Positions 6,464-17,028 of a stretch of DNA of 64,000 bases are shown piece after piece (the stretch's first letter is position 1; every line of letters starts with the position of its first letter). The DNA is taken from NCBI RefSeq assembly GCF_003254525.1, contig NZ_QFYS01000010.1, positions 1-64,000 of the forward strand, written 5' to 3'. The translations under genes and the position numbers were made by a program. Under the pieces are notes generated by a model. That model was not told the DNA's origin, searched no databases, and saw only the letters and a list, made by a program, of their open reading frames with translations. The stretch is from Phenylobacterium kunshanense. Lineage in GTDB: Bacteria > Pseudomonadota > Alphaproteobacteria > Caulobacterales > Caulobacteraceae.

Positions 6464-8728
6464 CTACCACCCCTTGGCGATCAGCCCCGGCAGCAGCTTG
6501 TCGGGCGTGATCGGATAGTCGCGCACGCGAACCCCACAAGCATTGTAGATGGCGTTGGCGACCGCCGCGCCCGCGCCCGAGTTGCCCAGTTCGCCGACGC
6601 CCTTGATCCCCATCGGATTGGCCTTGTCGTCGACCTCGTCCAGCATGATGGCGTCAAGTTCGCCGACGTCGGCCTGCACGGTCACGAGGTAGTTCCCGAG
6701 GTCCTGACCCAGCAGCGAGCCATAGCGCAGGTCGGGCGCATTGCCCTCGTGAAGCGCGGACGCCACGCCCCAGATCATGCCGCCGGTGAGCTGGCTCCTG
6801 GCCGTCTTGGCGTTCAGGATCCGGCCCGCGGCGAACACGCCCAGCATGCGACGCACGCGAACCTCGCCGCTGACAGGGTCGACGCCGACCTCGCAGAAAT
6901 GGGCGCCGTAGGTCTGCTGGCTCCACTTCTGGGCGTCCTGAGCGGGACGGATCTCGCCCTCCACCGTCAGCCCTGCCGGCGCGGCGCGGCGGACCAGCTC
7001 GGCCAGCGTCTCGGACCGGTTCTCCAGCGCGACGACCCCGTCCTGGAAGGTGACCGCGTTGGGATCGCCGCCATGCAGCGGCGATCCAGGATCCGCCACC
7101 GCAAGCTCGGCGATCGCCTGACGCAGGTTCATTCCCGCAGCCAGAGCCGCGGAGCCGGCCGTAGCGGCGCCGAACTGGCCGCCCGAACCGGGCGCCGGGG
7201 GCAGCTCGGAGTCGCCGATCTCGACCACCACCTTGCCCAGCGGCACGCCCAGGGTCTCGGCGGCGATCTGGGCCAGTACGGTGTAGGTGCCGGTGCCGAT
7301 GTCGGTCATGCCCTGGCGCACGGTGATCACGCCGTCGGCGTCGACCGAGAAGCTGCACTTGGCCGGCAGCAGGAAGTTGCCCCGGATGGCCGCCGCCATG
7401 CCCAGGCCGACCAGCCAGCGGCCGTCGCGGACCTGGCCCGGCGTCGGCAGGCGCCGGTCCCAACCGAATAGCTGGGCGCCTTCCTTCATGCAGCGCACGA
7501 GCTGGCGCATGGAGAACGGGCGGCCGTTCTCGGGGTCGACCTCGGGCTCGTTGCGGATGCGCAGCTCGATGGGGTCGAGGCCCAGCTTCTCGGCCAGTTC
7601 GTCCATGGCGCATTCGAGGCTGAGCGTGCCCGACGCCTCGCCCGGCGCCCGCATCGCCCCCGCATGCGGCAGGTCGAGCTTCACCAGCCGGTGCCCTGTC
7701 AGGCGGTTGGGCGCCGCATAGAGGTTGCGGGCGAAGTTCGAGGCATGCTCGGTGAAGGCCCCGTCGCGCTGGCAGTGGGTCCACGTCATCAGCGACATCG
7801 CGTTGAGCCGTCCATCCGCGCCCGCCCCCAGGCGGACCCGCTGGATCGTGGCCGGCCGGTGGATGGTCCCGTGCATCATCTGCTGGCGGGTGAAAGCGAC
7901 CTTCACCGGCCGCCCCAGCGCCCGCGCGGCCAGCGCCGCCAGGGTGAGATCGTCGTAGGTCTGGCCCTTACCCCCAAAGCCGCCACCGATGTAGCGGGTG
8001 AGGAGATGCACGTCGTCCCGGCCGATGCCCAGCGTCTCGGCCAGCCCGTGCTGGGCTGGTTTCACCATCTGCACGGAGGTGTGGGCGATGCACTTCCCAC
8101 CTTCCCACCAGGCGACGGACGCACAGGGCTCCATCTGGCAGTGGTTCTGGATCGGGGTGGTCCAGGTTTCGTCGAGCTTCACGTCCGACGCGGCGAAGCC
8201 GGCCTCGAAATCGCCGATCTCGGTGTCCTGTTCGCCGGGCGGCATGCCGGCCGCGTCGAGCCGGTGGGGGAAGTCCACGTCGGGATCGGCCGCCGTATAG
8301 GTCAAGCGGACCAGCTTCGCCGCCGCGGTCGCATTCTCCAGCGTGTCGGCGACCACGAAGGCCACCGGCTGGCCGAAATAGGTGACCCGATCGCTCTCGA
8401 GGGCAGGCCTCGAGCCGCTGGTGCTGCGCGGGTGGGCCTTCGTCCCGCGTGGCGGTTGAGCCGGGACGTTGCGATGCGTCCAGACAGCGAGCACACCAGG
8501 CGCAGCCTCGGCCTCGACCGTATCGACGCCGGTGATACGGCCGGTGGCGATCTCGGCGCCGACCATCACGCCGTACGCCGGCGGGGACGGCGGCGTCACC
8601 TCGTAGGCATAGGGCGCCGCGCCCGTCACCTTGAGCGGTCCCTCGTAGCGGTCGACGCCCTTGCCAATCAGGCCCGAGCGATTGTCCTTCACCGGGTTGG
8701 GGGCTTCCCAGTCCTGCACCGAGCTCAT
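6464..8728 (-). CDS. paoC: Molybdopterin-binding subunit of xanthine-dehydrogenase-family aldehyde oxidoreductase (PaoC-like)
   Basis: The 754-residue large subunit binds the molybdenum cofactor. Visible family blocks are the N-terminal [43 protein letters not shown], and near the C-terminus G-V-G-E-L-G-N-S-G with the catalytic Glu. With the two upstream subunits it forms a PaoABC/YagTSR-type enzyme that oxidises aldehydes to acids. It overlaps the FAD subunit gene by 4 bases (ATGA). No signal peptide is seen. No XdhC/PaoD maturation factor is encoded nearby, so that factor must lie elsewhere. The actual substrate is unknown. Confidence 0.9.
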   Translation of the reverse strand: MSSVQDWEAPNPVKDNRSGLIGKGVDRYEGPLKVTGAAPYAYEVTPPSPPAYGVMVGAEIATGRITGVDTVEAEAAPGVLAVWTHRNVPAQPPRGTKAHPRSTSGSRPALESDRVTYFGQPVAFVVADTLENATAAAKLVRLTYTAADPDVDFPHRLDAAGMPPGEQDTEIGDFEAGFAASDVKLDETWTTPIQNHCQMEPCASVAWWEGGKCIAHTSVQMVKPAQHGLAETLGIGRDDVHLLTRYIGGGFGGKGQTYDDLTLAALAARALGRPVKVAFTRQQMMHGTIHRPATIQRVRLGAGADGRLNAMSLMTWTHCQRDGAFTEHASNFARNLYAAPNRLTGHRLVKLDLPHAGAMRAPGEASGTLSLECAMDELAEKLGLDPIELRIRNEPEVDPENGRPFSMRQLVRCMKEGAQLFGWDRRLPTPGQVRDGRWLVGLGMAAAIRGNFLLPAKCSFSVDADGVITVRQGMTDIGTGTYTVLAQIAAETLGVPLGKVVVEIGDSELPPAPGSGGQFGAATAGSAALAAGMNLRQAIAELAVADPGSPLHGGDPNAVTFQDGVVALENRSETLAELVRRAAPAGLTVEGEIRPAQDAQKWSQQTYGAHFCEVGVDPVSGEVRVRRMLGVFAAGRILNAKTARSQLTGGMIWGVASALHEGNAPDLRYGSLLGQDLGNYLVTVQADVGELDAIMLDEVDDKANPMGIKGVGELGNSGAGAAVANAIYNACGVRVRDYPITPDKLLPGLIAKGW

Positions 8729-9666
8729 TGCGCGGCCTCCCGAAGCGTGGCGGCCACCAGGCGGGTGGCGAGCGGGACCTTGAAGGCGTTTTCGTCGCGG
8801 AGCGTGGCGTCCTTCAGCTCCACGCCCATGGCCTCTTCCGCCGTCGCGCCCGAAGCCAGCGCCGCCTCGGCGTCAGCGGCCCGCCAGGGCTTGTGGGCGA
8901 GGCCACCGAGGGCGATCCGACCGCCGACCACCGCGACACTGGCGTGCGCCGTGGCGTACGAGGCGCGATCACGGGCCTTGCGGTACTGCTGTCCGCCCTC
9001 GGGGAGCGGGGGAAGGACTACGGCGGTGATGAGTTCGCCGGGGATCAGGTGGGTTTCCAGGTGCGGCGTCTCGCCGGGCAGCCGATGCAGCTCCATCAGC
9101 GGGAAGCTGCGCGTCTCGCCCGACGGTGTCAGCGTCTCCACCGAAGCGTCCAGGGCGACGAGCGCGACCGCCATGTCCGAGGGATGGACGGCGATGCAGG
9201 CGCGGCTGGCGCCGAGGATCGCGCTCTCGCGGATGTGGCCTTCGAGCGCGGCGCAGCCGGCGCCTGGCTGGCGCTTATTGCAGGGCTTGCTGGTGTCGTA
9301 GAAGTACGGGCAGCGGGTCCGCTGCAGCAGGTTGCCGCCCGTGCTGGCCTTGTTGCGCAGCTGGCCGGAGGCGCCCGAGACGATCGCCTGCGACAGGACC
9401 CGGTAGCGGCTGCGCACCCGCGCGTCGGCCGCGACCTTGGTGTTGCTGGCCATGGCGCCGATCCGCAGGCCACCGTCGGCGGTGTCCTCGATCGTGGCCA
9501 TCGGCAGGCGGCCGACGTCGATCAGGTGCTGCGGTTGCTCGATTTCGAGCTTCATCAGGTCGAGGAGATTCGTGCCGCCCGCGATGAAGCGCGCGCCGGG
9601 CGTCTCCACGGCGGCCTGCACCGCGGCCTTGGCGTCGGAGGCCCGCTCGTAGGTGAACGGCTTCAC
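8725..9666 (-). CDS. paoB: FAD-binding subunit of aldehyde oxidoreductase with extra [4Fe-4S] motif (PaoB-like)
   Basis: The 313-residue medium subunit has the FAD pyrophosphate-binding loop ([11 protein letters not shown], residues 29-39) and the T-G-G-N-L-L-Q-R block (109-116). Between 119 and 157 it carries four Cys (119, 129, 138 and 157) in the spacing of the additional [4Fe-4S] cluster known from E. coli PaoB, which most xanthine-dehydrogenase FAD subunits lack. This places the complex in the PaoABC branch. It overlaps its neighbours by 4 bases on both sides. Confidence 0.9.
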   Translation of the reverse strand: MKPFTYERASDAKAAVQAAVETPGARFIAGGTNLLDLMKLEIEQPQHLIDVGRLPMATIEDTADGGLRIGAMASNTKVAADARVRSRYRVLSQAIVSGASGQLRNKASTGGNLLQRTRCPYFYDTSKPCNKRQPGAGCAALEGHIRESAILGASRACIAVHPSDMAVALVALDASVETLTPSGETRSFPLMELHRLPGETPHLETHLIPGELITAVVLPPLPEGGQQYRKARDRASYATAHASVAVVGGRIALGGLAHKPWRAADAEAALASGATAEEAMGVELKDATLRDENAFKVPLATRLVAATLREAAQ

Positions 9667-10166
9667 GGCAGGTTCCCCGCGGCGTCGAGGATCGCATCGA
9701 CGATCTGGGGATAGGCCGAGCAGCGGCAGATGTTGCCGCTCATACGCTCACGCACCTCGTCGGCGGTCAGCCGCGCCTGCGCGCCGACATCACCGGCGTG
9801 GCTCGGGATATCCGCCTTGATCTCGGCGAGGACGCCGACCGCCGAGCAGATCTGGCCAGGGGTGCAATAGCCACACTGGAAGGCGTCGTGGGTCAGGAAG
9901 GCCTGCTGCATGGGGTGCAGGGCCTCGGGCGCGCCGAGCCCCTCGATGGTCGTCACCTCGTCCCCGTCGTGCATCACCGCCAGGGACAGGCAAGCGTTGA
10001 TCCTGACGCCATTCACCAGGACCGTGCAGGCGCCGCACTGACCATGGTCGCAACCCTTCTTCGTGCCGGTCAGCGCCACCTTCTCGCGCAGGAAGTCGAG
10101 CAAGGTCGTTCGCGGGTCGAGGTCGAGCGACCGCGCCTCGCCATTGACGGTGATGGTCGTCCGCAA
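9663..10166 (-). CDS. paoA: [2Fe-2S] subunit of aldehyde oxidoreductase (PaoA-like)
   Basis: The 167-residue small subunit has the plant-ferredoxin-type cluster ligands Cys39, Cys44, Cys47 and Cys59 ([11 protein letters not shown]) and the second cluster Q-C-G-Y-C-T-P-G-Q plus I-C-R-C. It passes electrons from the molybdenum site to FAD. It is the first gene of a three-gene operon with 4-bp overlaps. Unlike E. coli PaoA, no N-terminal Tat signal is seen: the protein starts directly with M-R-T-T-I-T-V-N-G. The complex is therefore predicted to be cytoplasmic. Confidence 0.92.
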   Translation of the reverse strand: MRTTITVNGEARSLDLDPRTTLLDFLREKVALTGTKKGCDHGQCGACTVLVNGVRINACLSLAVMHDGDEVTTIEGLGAPEALHPMQQAFLTHDAFQCGYCTPGQICSAVGVLAEIKADIPSHAGDVGAQARLTADEVRERMSGNICRCSAYPQIVDAILDAAGNLP

Positions 10167-10223
10167 CCCGTCCCTCCCACGTTGTCGTCGGCCGCACCGG
10201 GCGGCTCTATTGTCAGTTCAGCC

Positions 10224-10505
10224 TCAGCCTTCGCCGGGCGCCAGCGCCTTCACCGAGAGCGCATGCACGGGCCCGGCGAGTTCCTCGGCCAGGGCATGGT
10301 AGACCATCCGCTGCCGGGCGACCCGCGGCGTGCCGGCGAAGGCCGGCGCCTCGATCGTCACATTGAAGTGGCTTTCCCCGCCTTCGCGCGCGCCGGCATG
10401 GCCCGCATGTCGGGAGGAGTCGTCGACGATCTCAAGCCTGGTGGGCTCGAACGCCGCCGTCAGCTTGTCTCGGATTGCCTCAAGTATGGCGCCCATCGGT
10501 CGCAT
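10224..10505 (-). CDS. bolA: BolA family protein
   Basis: The roughly 93-residue protein carries the BolA fold: an N-terminal helix (I-x-x-K-L-x-x-A-F), the conserved S-R-H-A-G-H block, then E-S-H-F-N-V-T-I and R-V-A-R-Q-R-M-V-Y-H-A-L with the conserved V-H-A-L-S-V-K-A-L-A-P-G end. BolA proteins work with monothiol glutaredoxins in Fe-S and iron homeostasis. The start may be at 10505 (MRPMGAI) or 10496 (MGAIL); no strong ribosome binding site decides it. It is divergent from the J-domain gene, with about 43 bases between them. Confidence 0.9.
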   Translation of the reverse strand: MRPMGAILEAIRDKLTAAFEPTRLEIVDDSSRHAGHAGAREGGESHFNVTIEAPAFAGTPRVARQRMVYHALAEELAGPVHALSVKALAPGEG

Positions 10506-10548
10506 CTTCAATTCTTGCAGGGAAGTTTCTCCCCACCATACTTGGCCC

Positions 10549-11193
10549 ATGCCCGGCGCGTTTCAATACAAGCCAAAATTCGTCGACATCCGCGTGCGCC
10601 CGCCCTCCAAGGACGACGCGACGAAGGAGGACGTGCACGCCCTGAAGCCCGGCGAGCGGCAGTGTGACCACCCCGGCTGCCGGCTCGCGGCCACCGCCCG
10701 CGCGCCAAAGGGCCGGGACATGCTGAACGAGCACTATTGGTTCTGCCAGCCGCATGCGGCCGAGTACAATCGCAACTGGAACTTCTTCGCCGGCATGTCA
10801 GAGGGTGAGGTTCGCCGCCGCCAGCAGGAAGAGGCGATGACGGGCGGCCGTCCGACCTGGGAAATGAAGGCCGGCCGCCACAGCCGGGAGGCTGCGGCGT
10901 TCACGGCAAAATTCGGATCCGGTCAGGGCTATCGCGACCCCTTCGGCATGTTTGGCGGCGGCGGCGCCCGGAAGCCGGAACCCGAGGCCCGTCGGCTTGG
11001 AAAGATCGAGCGCAACGCCCTGGCGGATCTCGACCTGGACGAGGACGCCGACGGCCCGAAGATCCGCGCGCGCTACACCGAACTGGTGCGCCGCCTGCAC
11101 CCCGACTCAAATCAGGGCGATCGGTCCGGGGAGCACCGGCTGCAGCGCGTGATCAAGGCCTATCAGGCGCTGCGCAAGGCCGGGATGGTCTAG
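10549..11193 (+). CDS. J-domain (DnaJ-like) protein with C-terminal J domain
   Basis: The 214-residue protein has a Cys/His-containing N-terminal region (R-Q-C-D-H-P-G-C ... [11 protein letters not shown]) that may bind metal, a linker, and a C-terminal J domain including the essential R-L-H-P-D-S-N (HPD) motif near residue 185. J-domain proteins stimulate Hsp70 ATPase. This arrangement, next to bolA and normally upstream of cobS, is familiar from alphaproteobacteria. Its stop codon overlaps the stop of the convergent chemoreceptor gene (CTAG). Confidence 0.88.
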   Translation: MPGAFQYKPKFVDIRVRPPSKDDATKEDVHALKPGERQCDHPGCRLAATARAPKGRDMLNEHYWFCQPHAAEYNRNWNFFAGMSEGEVRRRQQEEAMTGGRPTWEMKAGRHSREAAAFTAKFGSGQGYRDPFGMFGGGGARKPEPEARRLGKIERNALADLDLDEDADGPKIRARYTELVRRLHPDSNQGDRSGEHRLQRVIKAYQALRKAGMV

Positions 11194-12689
11194 GCGGCGC
11201 GGGCCCTCGACGCGCCCGGCCGGGCGGTGGCGGCCGCCCCCACGGTGAAGCCCGCCATCAGGCGCGACAGGTCGATGCTCTGCGCGTTGAGGGCATGCGT
11301 CGCCGCGGTGGTCTCCTCGACCATGGCCGCATTCTGCTGGGTGAGCTGGTCCAGCTGGCTGACGGCGTTGTTCACCTCGCTGAGGGCCCGGGTCTGCTCC
11401 TGGGCCGAGGCCGCGATCTCGCGGATGAGGCCATCGATGGCCGTCACCCGTTCGGCGATCGCGGCCAGCGCCTGACCTGTCTCGCCCACCAACGTGACGC
11501 CGGATTTCACCTGGGCGCCCGACTGAGTGATCAGGGCCTTGATCTCCTTGGCGGCTTCGGCCGAACGCTGGGCCAGGGCCCGGACTTCCGAGGCCACGAC
11601 CGCGAAGCCCTTGCCCGCGTCGCCGGCCCGAGCGGCCTCGACGCCGGCGTTCAGCGCCAGCAGGTTGGTCTGGAAGGCGATTTCATCGATCACGCCGATG
11701 ATCTGGCTGATCTGGCTGGACGACCCGTCGATTTCGTCCATGGCGCCGATCGCCTGCTCGACCACGGCGCCGGACCGATCGGCCTCCGCCTTCGCCTGAG
11801 CAACGGCCTCGCTGGCCACCAGCGCGCCCTCGGCGCTCTTGCGGACAGTGGTCGTGATCTCCTCAAGCGCGGCCGCCGTCTCTTCCAGGTTGGCCGCCTG
11901 CTGTTCCGTGCGGCGCGAGAGGTTGCTGGCCGCGGTCCCGATCTGATCGACGCCCTCACCCACCACCTGGGCGGCGTCCGAGGCCGAGCCGATGGCCCGC
12001 TCCATGGCGTCCATGGCGCTGTTGAAATTGGCCTTCAGGCTCGCGAACTCCGGCGACAGCTCGACGTCCATTCGCGCCCGGAGGTCGCCGTTCGAGACCC
12101 GCGCCAGAGCGTCGCTGATCGCCTGCATGGCCGCGTTCTGGTGATCTTCGGTTTCGCGCCGTTCAGCCTCGAGCCTCTGCCGCTCGTTCTCGAGCGTGTC
12201 CAGATAGACCGAGATGGCGAAATCCATGTCGACCATCATGGCTTTGACCAGCGAGGTGATCGCGTCGGCGGTCTCCGCCGCCCCCTTCCCGCGCCCGCCG
12301 AGGCCCTTCGGCCAGCGGGCCTCCACCAGCCGGCGCAGCAGGGCCTCCGTGATGAGCGCGTAGCCGGCGATGTACCAGCGCGGCTCCAGGCCGATGCGGG
12401 CATGGGTCTCGCCGATCCGCCGAACCCCGTTGACATAGGCGTCGTCGAACTGGCCGTCGGCGATGACGTTCCAGTGCCGCGCCTGTCCGTTCTGGGCGCC
12501 CTGGATGTGCCGCTCGTCGCTGAAGAAGCCGCGGACCCGCGGGGTCTTGCGGAGCTTGGCGTAGAAGACTTCCAGCGCCGGCTGGATCTCCGCCTTGATG
12601 AACGGGCGCAGGGCGCGCAGGCTGTCGCGCGCGCCCTCGTCCAGTCCGATGAAATCCAGTCGTTCCTTGACGGCGAATTGGTCGGCCAC
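11190..12689 (-). CDS. Globin-coupled methyl-accepting chemotaxis protein (1)
   Basis: The 499-residue soluble receptor starts with a protoglobin sensor domain (about 8-165) that binds heme and senses oxygen; the proximal His sits in [18 protein letters not shown] linker with a short HAMP-like region (D-L-R-A-R-M-D) leads to the chemoreceptor signalling domain, with the hairpin tip around [19 protein letters not shown]. No membrane segments are present. I chose the GTG start at 12689: AGAGAGGG lies 5 bases upstream and the N-terminus then aligns residue for residue with the paralogue upstream. It is the downstream member of a tandem pair. Confidence 0.9.
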   Translation of the reverse strand: MADQFAVKERLDFIGLDEGARDSLRALRPFIKAEIQPALEVFYAKLRKTPRVRGFFSDERHIQGAQNGQARHWNVIADGQFDDAYVNGVRRIGETHARIGLEPRWYIAGYALITEALLRRLVEARWPKGLGGRGKGAAETADAITSLVKAMMVDMDFAISVYLDTLENERQRLEAERRETEDHQNAAMQAISDALARVSNGDLRARMDVELSPEFASLKANFNSAMDAMERAIGSASDAAQVVGEGVDQIGTAASNLSRRTEQQAANLEETAAALEEITTTVRKSAEGALVASEAVAQAKAEADRSGAVVEQAIGAMDEIDGSSSQISQIIGVIDEIAFQTNLLALNAGVEAARAGDAGKGFAVVASEVRALAQRSAEAAKEIKALITQSGAQVKSGVTLVGETGQALAAIAERVTAIDGLIREIAASAQEQTRALSEVNNAVSQLDQLTQQNAAMVEETTAATHALNAQSIDLSRLMAGFTVGAAATARPGASRARAA

Positions 12690-12793
12690 GGTATCCCTCT
12701 CTTTCATCCGAGAGGTGCGCAGCCGGCAGTTAACGTTACTTTGCGGCAACGCAACCTGAGGCTGCGTCAAATTGGCCTCTTGCGGCGCCGAAG

Positions 12794-14290
12794 TCAGGCC
12801 GCGTTTCGCGCCCGCGGGAGCGAGGCCGGCGCACCAGTTCCGACGCTGAAACCGGACATGACACGGGAAAGGTTGCTGCTGCGGCCGCTCAGGGCGTTGG
12901 TCGCCGCGGTCGTCTGCTCGACCATCGCGGCGTTCTGCTGGGTGAGTTGGTCGAGCTGGTTGACCGCGATGTTCACCTCGCCAAGCGCACGGGTCTGCTC
13001 GCGGGCCGACAACGCAATCTCGGCGACCAGGGTGTCGATGGCCGTCACGCGTTCGGCGATCGTCATCAGCGCCTCCCCGGTCTGACCGACGAGGCCGACG
13101 CCGGCCTTCACCTCGTCCTCCGACTGGGCGATCAGGGCCTTGATCTCCTTGGCGGCCTCGGCCGAGCGCTGGGCCAGGGCCCGCACTTCGGACGCGACCA
13201 CGGCGAAGCCCTTGCCGGCGTCCCCGGCCCGCGCGGCTTCCACGCCGGCGTTCAACGCCAGCAGGTTGGTCTGGAAGGCGATTTCGTCGATCACCCCGAT
13301 GATCTGACCGATCTGGCTCGACGAATGGTCGATCTTGTCCATGGCGCCGATCGCCTGCTCGACCACGGGCGCCGAGCGTTCGGCGGCGGCGCGAGCCTCG
13401 GCGACGACCTGGCTGGCGGTCTGCGCCCCTTCCGCGCTCCGGCGGACGGTGGCCGTGATCTCCTCCAGGGCGGCGGCGGTCTCCTCCAGGTTGGCGGCCT
13501 GTTGCTCGGTGCGCCGTGAGAGATCGTTGGCCGCCACGCTGATCTGGCCGACACCCTCGCCGACCACCTGGGCGGCTTCCGCCGCCGAGCCGATGGCCCG
13601 CTCGAGGGCCGCGATGGCCTCGTTGAAGTCGCTCTTCAGCCCCTCGAACTCCGGAGCGACGCGCGCATCCACGCGCGCGTTGAGCTCGCCCTGCGCCAGG
13701 CGGGACAGGGCCGCGCCCAGCGCCTGGACCGCAGCAGCCTGGTCCCGCTCGGCCACCTCTCGCGCAGCCGCCAGCTTCCGGCGATCCGCGTCCAGGGCTT
13801 CGAGGTAGGTGGAGATCGAGAAGTCCATGTCCAGGATCATCGCCTTCAGAAAGGCGACGATGCCGTCCGCGACCTCCTGGCCGCCCTTGGCGCGGCCACC
13901 GAAGCCTTTCGGCCACTTCGCCTCGATCATCCTGCGCACCAGCGCCTCGGTGATCACGGCGTAGCCGGCCATGTACCAGCGGGGCTCCAGGCCGATCCGG
14001 GCATGGGTCGCACCGATCGTCCGGACACCCTTCACGTAGGCTTCGTCGAACCGACCGTCGACGATCGTCGCCCAGTGCCCCATCTGTCCCTTCTGGGCGG
14101 CCTTGATGTGGCCGTCGTCGCGGAAGAACGCGCGCGTGTGCGGATTGGCCCGGACGCGGCCGTAGAAGACCTCGAGGGCCGGCTCCAGCTCGACCTCCAG
14201 GAATGGGCGGAGCCGGCGCAGCGCCTCACGCCCGGCTTGGTCGAGGCCAATGAAATCCAGCCGTCCCGCGACGTCGTAGGTGTCCGTCAT
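12794..14290 (-). CDS. Globin-coupled methyl-accepting chemotaxis protein (2)
   Basis: This 498-residue receptor has the same layout as its neighbour: protoglobin domain with [19 protein letters not shown], a helical linker and the MCP signalling domain. The hairpin-tip stretch is identical to the neighbour's over more than 50 residues, pointing to tandem duplication with conservation or gene conversion there, while the sensor domains differ more. A GGGAGA ribosome binding site lies 6 bases before the ATG. The 104-base gap to the second gene has no clear terminator, so both may be one transcript. No che genes are in the window. Confidence 0.9.
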   Translation of the reverse strand: MTDTYDVAGRLDFIGLDQAGREALRRLRPFLEVELEPALEVFYGRVRANPHTRAFFRDDGHIKAAQKGQMGHWATIVDGRFDEAYVKGVRTIGATHARIGLEPRWYMAGYAVITEALVRRMIEAKWPKGFGGRAKGGQEVADGIVAFLKAMILDMDFSISTYLEALDADRRKLAAAREVAERDQAAAVQALGAALSRLAQGELNARVDARVAPEFEGLKSDFNEAIAALERAIGSAAEAAQVVGEGVGQISVAANDLSRRTEQQAANLEETAAALEEITATVRRSAEGAQTASQVVAEARAAAERSAPVVEQAIGAMDKIDHSSSQIGQIIGVIDEIAFQTNLLALNAGVEAARAGDAGKGFAVVASEVRALAQRSAEAAKEIKALIAQSEDEVKAGVGLVGQTGEALMTIAERVTAIDTLVAEIALSAREQTRALGEVNIAVNQLDQLTQQNAAMVEQTTAATNALSGRSSNLSRVMSGFSVGTGAPASLPRARNAA

Positions 14291-14628
14291 GCCCAATCTC
14301 CCGCACTGGTCGGCAGGTCGCATGAGGAATGTTAATCAAGACTTTCCGACGACCACATTGTCGCAGGCTCCACGTCGAATGTGCATGTATTGAGGAAGAA
14401 TACGGCAACACAGAATCAGGCCGAACGCTCGGACTGAGAGTGCATCTCAATTCAAATTGACGTAACGCTGTGATCGTCAGGCGCCGTCTATGCCTCGAAG
14501 TTGCACACTAGAGTTGCGATGCGATCCCAAGTTGCAAGAGGACTCCTGACGCAGGGGCAGGCTGGCGGCGACCGCTAGCCCAGGTAAGCTCCTGTCAGGC
14601 GCCGGAACGAGCGCCGAGGGATGGAAAC
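14291..14628. other. 338-base intergenic region between chemoreceptor and acyl-CoA synthetase genes
   Basis: This is the longest non-coding stretch in the window and is noticeably AT-richer than its flanks. It must hold the divergent promoters. Short symmetric elements are visible: TGAGA-gtgca-TCTCA (14435-14449) and CAATTCAAATTG (14448-14459), which overlap by two bases. No open frame with a ribosome binding site, RNA gene or terminator was recognised. Confidence 0.5.
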
Positions 14629-16164
14629 ATGGGTGACTTGATCAGCGGCGGGCGGCGTCTCGCCCTGGCCGACGTGCAGGCGCGGGCCGCGCGCGCGGCG
14701 AGCGGGCTGGCCAGCCTGGGCATCGGGCGCGGGGACCTGGTCGCTCTCTATCTGCGAAACGACTTCCCGTTCTTCGAGGCCAGCTTCGCCGCCGGGCTCG
14801 TCGGGGCCTATCCGACGCCCGTGAACTGGCACTACACCGCCGACGAGGCGGCCTATCTGTTCGAGAACTCGGGCGCGAAGGCGATCGTCATTCACGCCGA
14901 CCTGATCGAGCCGATCCGCAAGGCCCTGCCCCCCGGGGTGCCGGTCCTGGTGGTTCCCACGCCGCCCGAGATCGCCGAGGCCTATGGCATCGACGCCGCG
15001 CCCGTGCCCGCGGGCTTCCTCGACTGGTCGGCATGGCTGGAGGGATTCCCGCCCATCGAGGCCACCGACGCCGAGGCGCCGGGCACCGTCATCTACACCT
15101 CCGGCACCACGGGCCACCCGAAGGGCGTGCGCAGGCGCCCCCCGACGCCCGAACAGTCGGCGATCACCGCCTCCGTCCTCGCCCGGGCGTTCGGCTTCGC
15201 GGGCTTCGGTCCGCCCGACGAAATGGTCACCGTGGTGACCGGGCCGATGTATCACTCAGCGCCCAACGCCTATGGCCTGGCCTCGGCGCGGCTGGGCGCG
15301 ACGGTGATTCTGCAGCCCCGCTTCGATCCGGAAGAGCTGCTGGCGATGATCGACCGCCACAAGGTGACGCACCTGCACATGGTGCCGATCATGTTCCACC
15401 GGCTGCTGAAGCTTCCCGACGAGGTGAAGGCCCGCTACGACCTGTCATCCCTTCGCTTCGTCGTTCACGCCGCCGCGCCCTGCCCGCCGCCGATCAAGCG
15501 CGCCATGATCGAGTGGTGGGGACCGGTGATCAACGAATACTACGGCTCCACCGAGACCAGCGCCGTCGTCTTCTGCACCTCCGAGGACTGGCTGAGCCAC
15601 CCGGGAACAGTGGGCAAACCCTGGCCCGAAGCCGACGTCCGAGTGATCGACGCCCAGGGGGAAAGCCTGCCGGCGGGCGAAGTGGGCGAGGTGGTCGCCA
15701 GGATCCGCGGCATCGCCGACTTCACCTATCACGGCGACGATCAGAAGCGCCGCGACAGCGAGAAGGCCGGGCTGATCGCGCCCGGCGACATCGGCTACTT
15801 CGACAAGGACGGGTTCCTCTACCTGTGCGACCGCGCCAAGGACATGATCATCTCGGGCGGCGTGAACATCTACCCGGCCGAGATCGAGGCCGAGCTGCTC
15901 AAGATGCCGGGCGTCGCCGACTGCGCCGTGTTCGGCATCCCGGACGAGGAGTTCGGCGAGGCGGTCTATGCCGTGGTGCAGCCCAGCGAGGGCGCCGACC
16001 TCGGCGAGACCCAGGTGAAGGCGTACCTGCGTGAGCACGTGGCCGGCTACAAGGTCCCCAAGCGGGTCGACCTGGCTGTCGACCTGCCGCGGGAGGACTC
16101 CGGCAAGATCTTCAAACGGAAGCTGCGCGAGCCCTTCTGGGCCGGACTGGAACGGCGGATCTGA
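14629..16164 (+). CDS. Acyl-CoA synthetase (AMP-binding, FadD-like)
   Basis: The 511-residue enzyme belongs to the adenylate-forming family and should activate a carboxylic acid to its CoA thioester. Motifs seen are the P-loop-like Y-T-S-G-T-T-G-H-P-K-G-V (about residue 158), Y-Y-G-S-T-E-T (A5), a Y-F-D-K-D-G-F-L-Y-L-C-D-R-A-K-D block (A7/A8), and K-I-F-K-R-K-L with the catalytic Lys near the C-terminus. The N-terminus is shorter than in long-chain FadD, starting at M-G-D-L-I-S-G-G-R-R, which several alphaproteobacterial homologues share. GAGGGA precedes the ATG. It is followed 14 bases later by an SDR gene. Confidence 0.87.
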   Translation: MGDLISGGRRLALADVQARAARAASGLASLGIGRGDLVALYLRNDFPFFEASFAAGLVGAYPTPVNWHYTADEAAYLFENSGAKAIVIHADLIEPIRKALPPGVPVLVVPTPPEIAEAYGIDAAPVPAGFLDWSAWLEGFPPIEATDAEAPGTVIYTSGTTGHPKGVRRRPPTPEQSAITASVLARAFGFAGFGPPDEMVTVVTGPMYHSAPNAYGLASARLGATVILQPRFDPEELLAMIDRHKVTHLHMVPIMFHRLLKLPDEVKARYDLSSLRFVVHAAAPCPPPIKRAMIEWWGPVINEYYGSTETSAVVFCTSEDWLSHPGTVGKPWPEADVRVIDAQGESLPAGEVGEVVARIRGIADFTYHGDDQKRRDSEKAGLIAPGDIGYFDKDGFLYLCDRAKDMIISGGVNIYPAEIEAELLKMPGVADCAVFGIPDEEFGEAVYAVVQPSEGADLGETQVKAYLREHVAGYKVPKRVDLAVDLPREDSGKIFKRKLREPFWAGLERRI

Positions 16165-16177
16165 GGGGGATGGCAGG

Positions 16178-17023
16178 ATGAAGGATCTCGCGGGCAAGAC
16201 CGCTTTCGTGACCGGCGGCGCGTCGGGGATCGGCCTCGGAATCGCCAGCGCCCTGGCCCAGGCCGGTGTGAAGGTGATGCTGTGCGACATCGAGCAAGGG
16301 GCGCTGGACAAGGCGCTGGCCGGCCTGCGCGCCACCAACGCGGACGTCGCCGGCGTGGTCGCGGACGTGTCGCTCAAGGATGAGCTCAGGAAGGCGGCCC
16401 AGGCGACGCTGGACACCTATGGCGACGTCCACATCCTGGTGAACAACGCCGGGGTCGGCGGTGGCGGCAGCTATGGCGCCTGGACCGACGCCAGCTGGGA
16501 CTGGACCATCGGGGTGAACCTGATGGGCGTGATCTGGGGCGTGGAGATCTTCGGCCCGCTCATCGAGCGCCACGGCCAGGGCGGCCACATCGTCAACACC
16601 GCCTCGATCGCCGGACTGATCTCCGGTTCCGGCAACGCCTACAACGTGACGAAGTACGGCGTGGTCTCGCTGTCGGAAGGACTTCGGGCCGAACTCGCGC
16701 CGCGGAACATCGGCGTCTCCGTTCTCTGCCCAGGCTTCATCCGCACCCGCATCGTGGACTCGGCCCGCAATCGCCCGGACCGCTTCCCCGACCAGCAGCA
16801 GGTCCGCCCGAGCGCCGAGGCGGAGTGGCTGGAGACCGTCCGCGCCCGTGTCGAGACGGGTATCGATCCCCGCTACGTCGGCGATCTGGTGCGCGAGGGG
16901 ATCGAGGGCGACTGGCCCTACATCTTCACGGACGCCGAGTTCGAGCCCGTGGTCGACGCCCGCTTCGCCATGATCAAGCAGGGCTTCGACCGCATCCGCG
17001 ACCGGACGCCGCCCGCCGGCTGA
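16178..17023 (+). CDS. Short-chain dehydrogenase/reductase
   Basis: The 281-residue classical SDR has the cofactor motif T-G-G-A-S-G-I-G-L-G (residues 12-21), the N-N-A-G-V-G-G structural motif, the catalytic Ser in N-T-A-S-I-A-G, and the Y-N-V-T-K-Y-G active-site Tyr/Lys. An Asp after beta-2 (M-L-C-D-I-E) suggests NAD(H) preference. It probably forms an operon with the acyl-CoA synthetase 14 bases upstream, suggesting oxidation of a hydroxyl intermediate in catabolism of an activated acid. The substrate is unknown. Confidence 0.88.
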   Translation: MKDLAGKTAFVTGGASGIGLGIASALAQAGVKVMLCDIEQGALDKALAGLRATNADVAGVVADVSLKDELRKAAQATLDTYGDVHILVNNAGVGGGGSYGAWTDASWDWTIGVNLMGVIWGVEIFGPLIERHGQGGHIVNTASIAGLISGSGNAYNVTKYGVVSLSEGLRAELAPRNIGVSVLCPGFIRTRIVDSARNRPDRFPDQQQVRPSAEAEWLETVRARVETGIDPRYVGDLVREGIEGDWPYIFTDAEFEPVVDARFAMIKQGFDRIRDRTPPAG

Positions 17024-17028
17024 GCCGT

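Noticed and set aside
11190..13916. A single 908-codon frame spanning both chemoreceptor genes, suggesting a fusion
   Set aside because: The first part is out of frame with the upstream receptor and encodes no motif. Each receptor has its own start with a ribosome binding site and a matching N-terminus.
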